This document shows, in pieces, positions 1-6,716 of a stretch of 12,232 nt of DNA. Below the pieces are notes generated by a model that did not search any database, had not been told where the DNA came from, and saw only the letters and a program-made list of their open reading frames with translations. Numbering within the stretch: the first letter of the stretch is position 1; every line of letters begins with the position of its first letter. The stretch comes from Cryomorphaceae bacterium. Its GTDB lineage: Bacteria; Bacteroidota; Bacteroidia; Flavobacteriales; Crocinitomicaceae. The position numbers and the translations under genes were made by a program. The stretch lies in contig JAJTDX010000074.1 in the NCBI GenBank assembly GCA_021298235.1, positions 1 to 12,232 of the forward strand, in the 5' to 3' direction.

Positions 1-350
1 ACAAGGGTTTTAAAGAAAATAGGACTCCGCAACAGCTTTGAACAAAGAAATAAGCCGGGCAACAAATAAAATGAAGCATAGTAATCACTGGTACAAAAGA
101 TTGTATGCCCATTAAAAATTTTGTTCAAAAGAGATAATACAGTAATGGCAATCACCATCCAGACTGGTAAAGCCTCTTTCGAAAATGGTTTATAAAGAAA
201 ATCTGTAAGTATCGATTTGAGTAAGACCCTTTCTCCGACAAACAAAATCGCGATAAAAGCGACAAAAAACTCAGCTCGAACACCATAAAAGGTTGGGAGA
301 AGGAGCAGAAACGCATAAAGAACAGGCAAGAAAGTTCGAACAGGCGGCAT
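1..350 (-). CDS. Partial polytopic membrane protein, possibly O-antigen ligase/polymerase-like (runs off left edge)
   Basis: Read on the minus strand, an ATG at 350-348 opens a frame that stays open for 116 codons to the left edge. An in-frame TAA lies directly upstream of the ATG, so this start (or a later one) is forced. The protein begins MPPVRTFLPVLYAFLLLLP and shows about four hydrophobic stretches, near residues 7-20, 27-40, 68-82 and 92-104, separated by short charged pieces such as GERVLLK and YKPFSKEA. This pattern fits an inner-membrane protein. The position beside a surface-sugar cluster makes an O-antigen ligase or Wzy-type polymerase plausible, but no diagnostic motif is visible because the C-terminal two thirds are missing. 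It is divergent from the dehydratase gene, and a good -7 box lies 20-27 bp upstream of the start. Coding nature is fairly sure; function is a guess. Confidence 0.6.
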   Translation of the reverse strand, partial: MPPVRTFLPVLYAFLLLLPTFYGVRAEFFVAFIAILFVGERVLLKSILTDFLYKPFSKEALPVWMVIAITVLSLLNKIFNGHTIFCTSDYYASFYLLPGLFLCSKLLRSPIFFKTL

Positions 351-369
351 TTAATATTCCTATAACAAC

Positions 370-377
370 CAAATGTA
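370..377 (-). promoter_or_regulatory. Bacteroidota-type promoter -7 box for the leftward membrane-protein gene
   Basis: The minus strand reads TACATTTG here, a full match to the TAnnTTTG consensus of Bacteroidota primary-sigma promoters. It lies 20 bp upstream of the ATG at 350, implying a very short leader. No convincing TTG -33 element is seen about 19 bp upstream, so the call rests on the -7 box and on location in a divergent intergenic region. Confidence 0.35.
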
Positions 378-434
378 AGGACTTTAAGCATACGTTGGCT
401 AGGGAAAAACGAATTACAGCTAAATCATTTTGCG

Positions 435-442
435 TAACTTTG
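435..442 (+). promoter_or_regulatory. Bacteroidota-type promoter -7 box for the nonulosonic acid operon
   Basis: The plus strand reads TAACTTTG, a full match to TAnnTTTG, 39 bp upstream of the dehydratase ATG at 482. Transcription would start near 448-450 and leave a leader of about 30 nt. A -33 TTG at the proper distance is not evident. This is the most likely main promoter of the rightward sugar operon. Confidence 0.4.
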
Positions 443-481
443 CCAAATTGAGATTAAACTATTTATATTGCCCTTAAAAGC

Positions 482-1681
482 ATGACCACCAAAGAAATAT
501 TGCGCATCATCGGAAGAGGTGAAGAACTGTTTGGAGCCGATATACGTCAGTCCGAAGTTGAGCTTCAAAACATCATAAGTAACTCTGCTTTTCTGGTTCT
601 TGGTGGAGCAGGATCGATTGGTCAAGCAGTTACAAAGGAACTTTTTAAGCGAAATCCTGCCAAATTACATGTGGTCGACATCAGTGAAAACAATCTTGTT
701 GAATTGGTGCGTGACCTTCGTAGCAGTATCGGATATATTGACGGAGATTTCAGAACTTTTGCATTGGACATCGGTTCGCTTGAATACGATGCAATGATTG
801 CAGCAGACGGTAAATATGATTACGTACTGAATCTCTCGGCATTGAAACATGTTCGCAGTGAGAAAGATCCGTATACGTTGATGCGTATGATCGATGTAAA
901 CATCCTGAATACGGTAAAAACAATACGTCAATCCATCCAAAACGGTGCAAAAAAATATTTTTGTGTCAGTACGGACAAAGCGGCCAATCCTGTAAATATG
1001 ATGGGCGCATCGAAGCGCATCATGGAATTGTTCTTATGGAAGCTGAGTCGTGAAATCCCAATCTCGACAGCACGATTTGCAAATGTTGCTTTTTCAGATG
1101 GTTCTCTCTTACACGGATTTAATCAACGGATTTCAAAGAGACAACCCATTGTGGCACCCAACGATGTTGAACGATTTTTTGTTACTCCGGAAGAATCAGG
1201 TGAGCTTTGTTTAATGTCTTGTATTTTTGGTCATGCCGGAGATACATTTTTCCCAAAACTGACAGATTCATTCCGATTGACTCCAATGCGTAAAATTGCT
1301 GAACGCTACCTCGAGGTGAACGGTTTGATTCCTCACGAATGCTTTTCTGAAGAAGAAGCGCGCTCGTTTCTTTTGAGGACTGAGGATCTTGAAGGAAAAT
1401 GGCCATGTTTCTTCCCTGAAAGTGATACCACTGGAGAAAAACCTTACGAAGAATTTTTTACTGAAAATGAAACTCTTGACTTGGTTCGATTTGAATCACT
1501 GGGCATTATACAAAATGACCTTGCGTTCGATGAACAGCTTCTTTCTAAATTCGAACGAACCATTGAGGAAATGCGATCTCGGGGAAAATGGAGTAAAGAA
1601 GAAATTGTGAACCTCTTTCAACGGCTTTTGCCCGAATTTGAGCATGAAGAAAAAGGAAAATACCTTGATAGTAAGATGTAA
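482..1681 (+). CDS. legB: NDP-N-acetylglucosamine 4,6-dehydratase (FlaA1/PseB/LegB family)
   Basis: This 399-residue short-chain dehydrogenase-like enzyme should remove water from UDP- or GDP-GlcNAc to give the 4-keto-6-deoxy sugar, the first committed step of bacillosamine, legionaminic and pseudaminic pathways. A Rossmann NAD(P) motif GGAGSIG is at residues 41-47. The active-site segment STDKA is at 163-167. The usual catalytic YxxxK is replaced by M174xxxK178 (MMGASK), the hallmark of the FlaA1-type soluble dehydratases. The roughly 45-residue N-terminal extension and 100-residue C-terminal tail match the long form common in Bacteroidota, not the ~330-residue Campylobacter form. The next gene starts 2 bp after its stop, so they are co-transcribed. 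The partner aminotransferase looks LegC-like and the rest of the operon is legionaminate-like, which favours a LegB role over PseB. Whether the donor is UDP- or GDP-linked cannot be read from the sequence. Confidence 0.9.
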   Translation: MTTKEILRIIGRGEELFGADIRQSEVELQNIISNSAFLVLGGAGSIGQAVTKELFKRNPAKLHVVDISENNLVELVRDLRSSIGYIDGDFRTFALDIGSLEYDAMIAADGKYDYVLNLSALKHVRSEKDPYTLMRMIDVNILNTVKTIRQSIQNGAKKYFCVSTDKAANPVNMMGASKRIMELFLWKLSREIPISTARFANVAFSDGSLLHGFNQRISKRQPIVAPNDVERFFVTPEESGELCLMSCIFGHAGDTFFPKLTDSFRLTPMRKIAERYLEVNGLIPHECFSEEEARSFLLRTEDLEGKWPCFFPESDTTGEKPYEEFFTENETLDLVRFESLGIIQNDLAFDEQLLSKFERTIEEMRSRGKWSKEEIVNLFQRLLPEFEHEEKGKYLDSKM

Positions 1682-1683
1682 GT

Positions 1684-2827
1684 ATGATGACGCACAAGGA
1701 TATCATTGGTAAAATAAAAGCGCTGTATGGGGCCGAACGTGATTTTATTCCGCTTCACGAACCTCAATTTACCGGAAATGAAAAAACGTATTTAAACGAA
1801 TGTATAGATTCAACTTTCGTTTCTTCGGTGGGGCCTTTTGTAGATGAATTTGAAAAAAGAATAGCCGACTATACAGGTGCAAAATATGCCGTAGCTGTCG
1901 TAAACGGAACAGCTGCACTTCATTTATCGTTGATACTTGCAGGTGTTGAAGCCGGCGATCTCGTAGTATCGCAATCACTTAGCTTTGTTGCAACAGCAAA
2001 TGCGATTACATATACCGGTGCTGTGCCTCATTTTATTGATGTAGATCGTGAAACTTTAGGCATGTCGCCTAGTGCACTGGAACGTTTTTTTGCTGATGTT
2101 GAGCTCAAGAACGGTAAGCCGATTCACACTCCATCTGGTCGGCGCGTAGGTGTTTGGTTTTCCTGCAAAAATTGACTTGCTAATACAAATATGCGCATCG
2201 TTCAATGTTCCTCTTATTGAAGACGCCGCAGAATCGCTCGGCTCTATTTACAAAGGAAAACATAGCGGTACCTTTGGTCTTTTAGGAACTTACAGTTTTA
2301 ACGGCAACAAGACGATTACCTGCGGAGGTGGAGGCATTATTGTAACGAATGACGAAAAACTAGCGAAAAAAGCAAAGCATTTGAGCACGCAGGCAAAAGT
2401 TCCACACGCATGGGAATTTTCACATGATGAACTTGGGTACAACTACAGATGTCCGAACATCAACGCGGCTCTTGCTTGTGCACAACTGGAAAATCTGGAG
2501 ACTTTTATTTCCAACAAGCGTGCTACGGCTCAGGCATATAAAGAATTTTTCAGTGGGTCGTCTTATCAGTTTATTGATGAACCGGACAACTGCAGATCAA
2601 ATTTTTGGTTGAATGCGATACTTTTGGAAAACCGTGAAGAACGAGACAATTTTCTGAAAGAATCGAACGCTAGCGGTGTAATGACACGCCCGGTTTGGAC
2701 TCTATTGCACAAGATGAATTACTTGAAACATGCTTCCCATGACGAATTGAAAATTAGCCAGGAAATAGAAGATAGACTTGTAAATATTCCAAGCAGCGTA
2801 AGAACATTCGCATCCGATAAAATGTAA
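1684..2827 (+). pseudogene. legC: Frameshifted PLP-dependent sugar aminotransferase (LegC-like, DegT/DnrJ/EryC1 family)
   Basis: Two adjoining frames make up one aminotransferase. The N-terminal piece (1684-2175, 163 codons) carries the substrate and PLP entry region: VSSVGPFVDEFEKRIADYTG, then NGTAALHLSL, which is typical of the family. The C-terminal piece is in the +1 frame from about 2150 to 2827 and carries IEDAAESLGS (PLP-binding Asp) and SFNGNK with the Schiff-base Lys (codon 2309-2311), then GGGG. Homology leaves the first frame after GRRV (codon 2146-2148) and resumes in the other frame at VFGFPAKID (2150 on). Family members have about seven more residues here, of the type AACVPMH, so roughly 20 nt seem to be missing, not just one base. 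As written, no full enzyme would be made. The intact protein would transfer an amino group to C4 of the 4-keto sugar made by the preceding gene. The last frame-1 codons (GVWFSCKN) are out-of-frame read-through. An assembly error is the main alternative to a real mutation. Confidence 0.85.
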
Positions 2828-2858
2828 CCTTCTTGTTTCTTTGCTGTATTTAAGCAAA

Positions 2859-3806
2859 ATGAATCTGACAATCCATACCATTTTTCATGTCCTCGCAAAC
2901 ATAATTGCGGCTTGGATTTTTGTGGCACCGGTTGTTGGTCAAACTGAGTTCAAAGACGATACCTTACACACTGACAGTGCCATCGTAGAAAAAGTACTAC
3001 TGGTTGTTCGGGAATTTAAACTCATTGACGAAGATACGATTACACTAGGAGAACACGACGAACTCATTTACGACCATTACACCGCAATCGGAATGCCTCA
3101 TGTGTACGATGCCCTTCACTCCTTTAATTTTCGTCGGATGGACCGTTTTGGGGGCTACCTCAATGTAAAAGTAAATGATGGATTGGAACGAATTAGAAAA
3201 AAAGGATTTAATTCCGACATTAAAAAACTTTACATTCAGATAGATCCAATGACCCTTTCCGTTTATTGGTTTGCTGTGGTCGGTCCAAGCGAGGATGGAG
3301 CATGCTATACCAAAATTGACAGCAGAGGTTCGGCCGGAGGCGGAATAAGACAGGTAGAGAAACAATTGCCACGCATGCATTCATTGTATCCGACCTTAAA
3401 AGCAGTCAAACTACTCGAATTTAATGAAAATGTAATAGTTTGCTTTGATAGTTATGGAAATCCTCTCCCGGAATACACGAATACGATCAATATTATGCAG
3501 CATTTTTACAAATACAAAGACCAGTCCTACACTTCAAAACCCTCTGATCAAATTGCATTAAAAGATTCCTCCACCAATAACTTACCTCTCATACAAACCA
3601 ATGAGGCGTCAAAAGCTCCTGCGAATGTAATCACACCAGTAAAAAAAGTAATTAAACCGACATATGTCGTTTACAAAGTCAAAAACGGTGACACACTATC
3701 GGAAATTGCCGAAAAATATCATATGAGCATCAGTAAAATAAAGAAATTCAACGGATTAAAAACAGACAGTATTCGTGCAGGGCAGATACTGAAAATTCCC
3801 AAATGA
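2859..3806 (+). CDS. Exported protein with C-terminal LysM domain and an unassigned N-terminal domain
   Basis: This protein of 315 residues starts at ATG 2859; an in-frame TTG at 2841 would add six residues, including the only Lys of the n-region. A hydrophobic stretch at about residues 8-26 ending APVVGQ looks like a signal peptide, so the product is probably periplasmic or surface-exposed. Residues about 30-220 form a globular region I cannot assign. A Thr/Ser/Pro/Lys-rich linker follows at about 222-268. Residues 269-315 are a clear LysM fold (YKVKNGDTLSEIAEKY, then NGL, then AGQILKIPK), which binds peptidoglycan or other GlcNAc polymers. There is no catalytic domain of a known cell-wall hydrolase. 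It lies 31 bp after the broken aminotransferase and 143 bp before the acyltransferase, inside an otherwise enzymatic sugar operon. A role in anchoring or glycan handling at the wall is only inferred from context. Confidence 0.8.
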   Translation: MNLTIHTIFHVLANIIAAWIFVAPVVGQTEFKDDTLHTDSAIVEKVLLVVREFKLIDEDTITLGEHDELIYDHYTAIGMPHVYDALHSFNFRRMDRFGGYLNVKVNDGLERIRKKGFNSDIKKLYIQIDPMTLSVYWFAVVGPSEDGACYTKIDSRGSAGGGIRQVEKQLPRMHSLYPTLKAVKLLEFNENVIVCFDSYGNPLPEYTNTINIMQHFYKYKDQSYTSKPSDQIALKDSSTNNLPLIQTNEASKAPANVITPVKKVIKPTYVVYKVKNGDTLSEIAEKYHMSISKIKKFNGLKTDSIRAGQILKIPK

Positions 3807-3868
3807 CCCTCAGTTCGATTAAATCCTTCAATTCCCGTTTTTACACTTCCTGAAACTTTTGTTTTTTG

Positions 3869-3876
3869 TATCTTGG
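3869..3876 (+). promoter_or_regulatory. Candidate internal promoter -7 box before the acyltransferase gene
   Basis: The sequence TATCTTGG differs from TAnnTTTG at one position and sits in a T-rich run in the 143-bp gap upstream of the acyltransferase ATG at 3950. It would let the five packed downstream genes be transcribed apart from the first three. The evidence is only motif and location. Confidence 0.25.
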
Positions 3877-3879
3877 CTT

Positions 3880-3895
3880 CATGTTTAAAAACATG
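3880..3895. promoter_or_regulatory. 16-bp palindrome (operator or leader hairpin candidate)
   Basis: CATGTTT and AAACATG form perfect 7-bp inverted arms around an AA centre. The element begins 3 bp after the candidate -7 box, so it would cover the transcription start. This would suit an operator or a small leader hairpin. The stem is AT-rich and is followed by only a short T run (ATCTTTTC), so a Rho-independent terminator for the LysM gene is possible but weak. Confidence 0.3.
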
Positions 3896-3949
3896 ATCTT
3901 TTCTGTATCCATAAAAGAAATCTGCCGTACTAAAGATTGAATTTAGCCG

Positions 3950-4579
3950 ATGAAAAAAAAGCAGATTATCCTTTTCGGATGGTCCGGACATGCACTAGTA
4001 ATCAATGACTGTATTCCGGAAAACCATGAAATTGCAGGTTACCTGGCTCCCGAAAGGTCAGATTCTGATCTTTTTCCTGCTCCATATCTAGGCTCTGAGG
4101 ATACTATTGATCTAACCTCATTCCCCAATGACATTTTCTTCTTTCCTGCCATTGGAAACAATCACATCCGAAAAAAAATTGGGGCAATTTTGGAAGAACA
4201 CAAGCTTGCTTCGATGGTTTTGAAACATAAATCCGCTGTTATTTCTCCCAGTGCTATGATTGGAACCGCCACTTTACTTGCTCCGGGATGTATTGTCAAT
4301 GCACTCGTTCGTATTGGCCGCGGGGTGATTGTGAATTCGGGAGCAGTGGTCGAGCACGAATGCATTCTTGAAGATTATGTTCATATCGCCCCTGGTGCGA
4401 CGCTCGCAGGAAATGTCCGGATAGGTGAAGGCAGCTTTATCGGAGCCGGTTCAGTAGTGAAGGAAGGCATCACAGTAGGAAAGAATTGTATTATTGGTGC
4501 AGGTTCGGTTGTCGTGCACAACATTCCTGATGACCAACTCTGGGTTGGCGTACCTGCAAAACTCAAAAAAACACTATGA
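3950..4579 (+). CDS. legH: NeuD/PglD/LegH-type sugar acyltransferase (left-handed beta-helix)
   Basis: The 209-residue protein has the two-part build of the PglD/NeuD family. A small Rossmann-like N-terminal domain starts KQIILFGWSGHALVINDC. From about residue 95 comes a left-handed beta-helix of hexapeptide repeats (SAMIGTATLLAPG, VRIGRGVIVNSG, VRIGEGSFIGAG, ITVGKNCIIGAG). The catalytic base His lies in the segment VVEHEC, as in PglD. The C-terminus closes with DDQLWVGVPAK, usual for the family. The expected reaction is acetyl-CoA-dependent N-acetylation of the 4-amino sugar made by the aminotransferase, giving a 2,4-diacetamido-2,4,6-trideoxyhexose. An alternative is O-acetylation of the finished sialic acid, as for true NeuD. 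The family usually has GAGGHA or GASGHA in the N-terminal loop; here it is GWSGHA. It overlaps the next gene by ATGA, so their translation is likely coupled. Confidence 0.85.
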   Translation: MKKKQIILFGWSGHALVINDCIPENHEIAGYLAPERSDSDLFPAPYLGSEDTIDLTSFPNDIFFFPAIGNNHIRKKIGAILEEHKLASMVLKHKSAVISPSAMIGTATLLAPGCIVNALVRIGRGVIVNSGAVVEHECILEDYVHIAPGATLAGNVRIGEGSFIGAGSVVKEGITVGKNCIIGAGSVVVHNIPDDQLWVGVPAKLKKTL

Positions 4580-5595
4580 AGCATGTGACTGTCATTGCCG
4601 AGGCGGGTGTCAACCATAATGGTGACCTTCAAATGGCGTTAGAGCTGATCGATGTTGCAGCAGATGCAGGTGCTGATTACGTGAAATTTCAGACGTTCAG
4701 GACAGAAGACTTAGTGCAAAAAGATACGCGTAAAGCGGAGTATCAAATTGAGAATACCGGAACGGATGATTCCCAGTTTTCAATGCTTAAAAAATTAGAA
4801 ATTCCGCTGGATTGGTACCCTCAGTTAATCCAACGATGTGAGGAACGAGGCATTCGTTTTCTATCAACGGGGTTCGACGAGAAAAGTATCGACTTATTGG
4901 ACGAGCTCAATTGCCCGATCTTCAAAGTGCCTTCAGGCGAAATTACGAACAAGCCCTATCTTGAGCATATTTCGACAAAAAGAAAACCCGTGATCATCTC
5001 GACAGGGATGAGTGATCTTGAAGATATTCATAAGGCATTGGAAACCTTTCTAAAAGCAGGAATTGACAGAAGTAAAATTACGGTGCTTCATTGTACCACT
5101 CAATATCCAACTCCCTTTGAAGATGTGAACTTAAAGGCTATGCAAACTATAGCTGAGGCCTTTCAAGTAAATGTGGGGTATTCCGACCATACTGAGAGCA
5201 TTGAAGTAGCAATTGCCGCAGTAGCGCTAGGTGCAACGCTGATTGAAAAGCATTTTACACTCGACAGAACGCTTCCAGGACCAGACCATTTAGCCTCTCT
5301 TGAACCAAATGAACTGAAATTAATGGTTACGGCAATTCGAAATGTAGAGAAAGCCATTTCGGGTAATGGAAAAAAAGTTCCCTCCAATTCAGAGCTAAAG
5401 AATGTACAACCAGCCAGAAAAAGTATCCATCTTAGCACGGATGTTCAGAAAGGAACCATCCTCACAAGAAATCATTTCATTATGCTTCGACCAGGAACTG
5501 GTATTTCACCCATGGAATACCAGGAAATTATAGGAAAAAAGACAACGGTTGCCCTCTCAGCAGGGAGTCTATTAAAAAGAGAAGATCTCGAATGA
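4576..5595 (+). CDS. legI: N,N'-diacetyllegionaminate/sialic acid synthase (NeuB/LegI family)
   Basis: The 339-residue enzyme should condense phosphoenolpyruvate with a six-carbon hexosamine to give a nine-carbon nonulosonic acid in the cytoplasm. A TIM-barrel domain covers about residues 1-270 and includes GVNHNGDL (11-18), DYVKFQTF, FKVPSGEITN, and IEKHFTLDRTLPGPDH (223-238). A SAF (antifreeze-like) domain at about 281-339 begins RKSIHLSTDVQKGTIL and closes the active site in the family dimer. The GPDH..SLEP form is that of NeuB/LegI enzymes; PseI enzymes usually carry GPDS or similar here, so pseudaminate is less likely. It starts inside the acyltransferase stop (ATGA) and ends in another ATGA overlap with the 2-epimerase gene. 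Family assignment is firm. The exact sugar is inferred from the dehydratase, aminotransferase and acyltransferase upstream. Confidence 0.92.
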   Translation: MKHVTVIAEAGVNHNGDLQMALELIDVAADAGADYVKFQTFRTEDLVQKDTRKAEYQIENTGTDDSQFSMLKKLEIPLDWYPQLIQRCEERGIRFLSTGFDEKSIDLLDELNCPIFKVPSGEITNKPYLEHISTKRKPVIISTGMSDLEDIHKALETFLKAGIDRSKITVLHCTTQYPTPFEDVNLKAMQTIAEAFQVNVGYSDHTESIEVAIAAVALGATLIEKHFTLDRTLPGPDHLASLEPNELKLMVTAIRNVEKAISGNGKKVPSNSELKNVQPARKSIHLSTDVQKGTILTRNHFIMLRPGTGISPMEYQEIIGKKTTVALSAGSLLKREDLE

Positions 5596-6716
5596 AAATT
5601 GGAATTCTTACAAGCTCAAGAGCCGATTTCGGTATCTATACCCCTTTGCTGAAGGAGCTAATAAAAGAACCCTTTTTTACGGTCGATATTATTGTTTTTG
5701 GAACGCATTTGTCCGCTGAACATGGAATGACAGTAAAAGAGATCCGCTCTTACTTTCCCGACAACATCACGGAGCTTCGTACCCAAATTGATGGAACAGA
5801 TGAGCGTTCCGTTGCCTTTTCATACGCCGATACCGTAAGTGTATTCTCACGATTCTGGGCGCACATGGACCACGATTTAATTCTCTGTTTAGGAGACAGA
5901 TACGAAATGAATGCTGCGGTTCAAGCAAGCATTCCATATGGAATTAAACTCGGACACTTTCATGGCGGAGAAAAAACGTTAGGGGCATTCGACAATATAT
6001 ACAGGCACCAGATCACGCTGGCATCAACTTATCATTTTACGGCAACAGAAGAATTTTCAGCTTGCGTAAGAGAAAAGCTGGACGACTTACACAAGCATGT
6101 TTTTGCTGTAGGCTCATTGAGTTTGTCTGATTTGATGGAAACACCACTCCTAGGTAAGGCTGAGTTCATGGAGCGCTATGAATTACCAAATATAGACACC
6201 GTTTTATGCACCTTTCATCCAGAAACGATGAACAGTGAGCTTAATCCGTTTTACGCGAAAGAAATGTACCTTTCACTTTCTTCACTCTCAGAAAGAATGC
6301 ACCTGCTGATAAGCATGCCAAATGCCGATACCTACGGAATGTTGTACCGAAGTCAATTGGAAAAAATAAAGTCAGAACGACCATCCTCTGTGACATTGGT
6401 TGAAAGTTTTGGAAAAGTAAATTATTTTTCGGCGATGAAACATTGCACGCTCCTGCTTGGAAACTCCTCTAGTGGAATCATTGAGGCAGCGTCATTCGGC
6501 AAATACGCCATCAACGTGGGTGATCGACAAAAAGGACGTGTTCAAAGCGGAAATGTGATTGATGTAGCGTTTGAAAGTGAGAAAATTATACAGGCTGTGA
6601 ATTCTTTTTTGGAAGATCCCAAACAATTTACAGGAGAAAATAAGTACGTAAAACCAGATACCGTATCGAACGTAATCGAAATTTTAAAAGCTATTGGCAA
6701 TGGAGCATTTCAATAA
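5592..6716 (+). CDS. legG: Hydrolysing NDP-sugar 2-epimerase (NeuC/LegG family)
   Basis: The 374-residue GT-B-fold enzyme is expected to remove the nucleotide and invert C2 of the NDP-2,4-diacetamido sugar, releasing the free mannose-configured hexose that the synthase uses. Motifs seen are TSSRADFGIY (8-17), GDRYEM (101-106), HFHGGEKTLGAFD..YRH (122-139), HPE (209-211), GNSSSGIIEA (290-299) and DRQKGR (311-316), all placed as in WecB/NeuC enzymes. The HGGE and following RH segment are typical of the hydrolysing subgroup, not of plain WecB. The length is normal. The start ATG overlaps the synthase stop (ATGA), and its last 17 bases overlap the next gene if that one starts at 6700. Family assignment is firm; the exact sugar is an inference from the operon. 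Confidence 0.9.
   Translation: MKIGILTSSRADFGIYTPLLKELIKEPFFTVDIIVFGTHLSAEHGMTVKEIRSYFPDNITELRTQIDGTDERSVAFSYADTVSVFSRFWAHMDHDLILCLGDRYEMNAAVQASIPYGIKLGHFHGGEKTLGAFDNIYRHQITLASTYHFTATEEFSACVREKLDDLHKHVFAVGSLSLSDLMETPLLGKAEFMERYELPNIDTVLCTFHPETMNSELNPFYAKEMYLSLSSLSERMHLLISMPNADTYGMLYRSQLEKIKSERPSSVTLVESFGKVNYFSAMKHCTLLLGNSSSGIIEAASFGKYAINVGDRQKGRVQSGNVIDVAFESEKIIQAVNSFLEDPKQFTGENKYVKPDTVSNVIEILKAIGNGAFQ

Noticed and set aside
152..391. Minus-strand 79-codon Cys/Phe-rich frame
   Set aside because: It overlaps the longer open membrane-protein frame (1-350) in another phase and has an irregular composition.
2131..2175. Programmed ribosomal frameshift in the aminotransferase
   Set aside because: No slippery heptamer or clear downstream structure is seen, and a simple +1 shift would still lack the roughly seven family-conserved residues between GRRV and VFG.
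2836..2843. TTTCTTTG as a promoter -7 box for the LysM gene
   Set aside because: It lacks the TA of TAnnTTTG and has no -33 partner; the 31-bp gap is too short to support a call.
3045..3380. Minus-strand 111-codon frame
   Set aside because: It lies opposite the well-supported LysM gene, with no domain and no promoter or family resemblance.
4576..5595. Pseudaminic acid synthase (PseI)
   Set aside because: The GPDH..SLEP motif and the NeuC-type 2-epimerase next to it fit NeuB/LegI. Pseudaminate clusters use a PseG hydrolase and PseH acetyltransferase, neither of which is seen.
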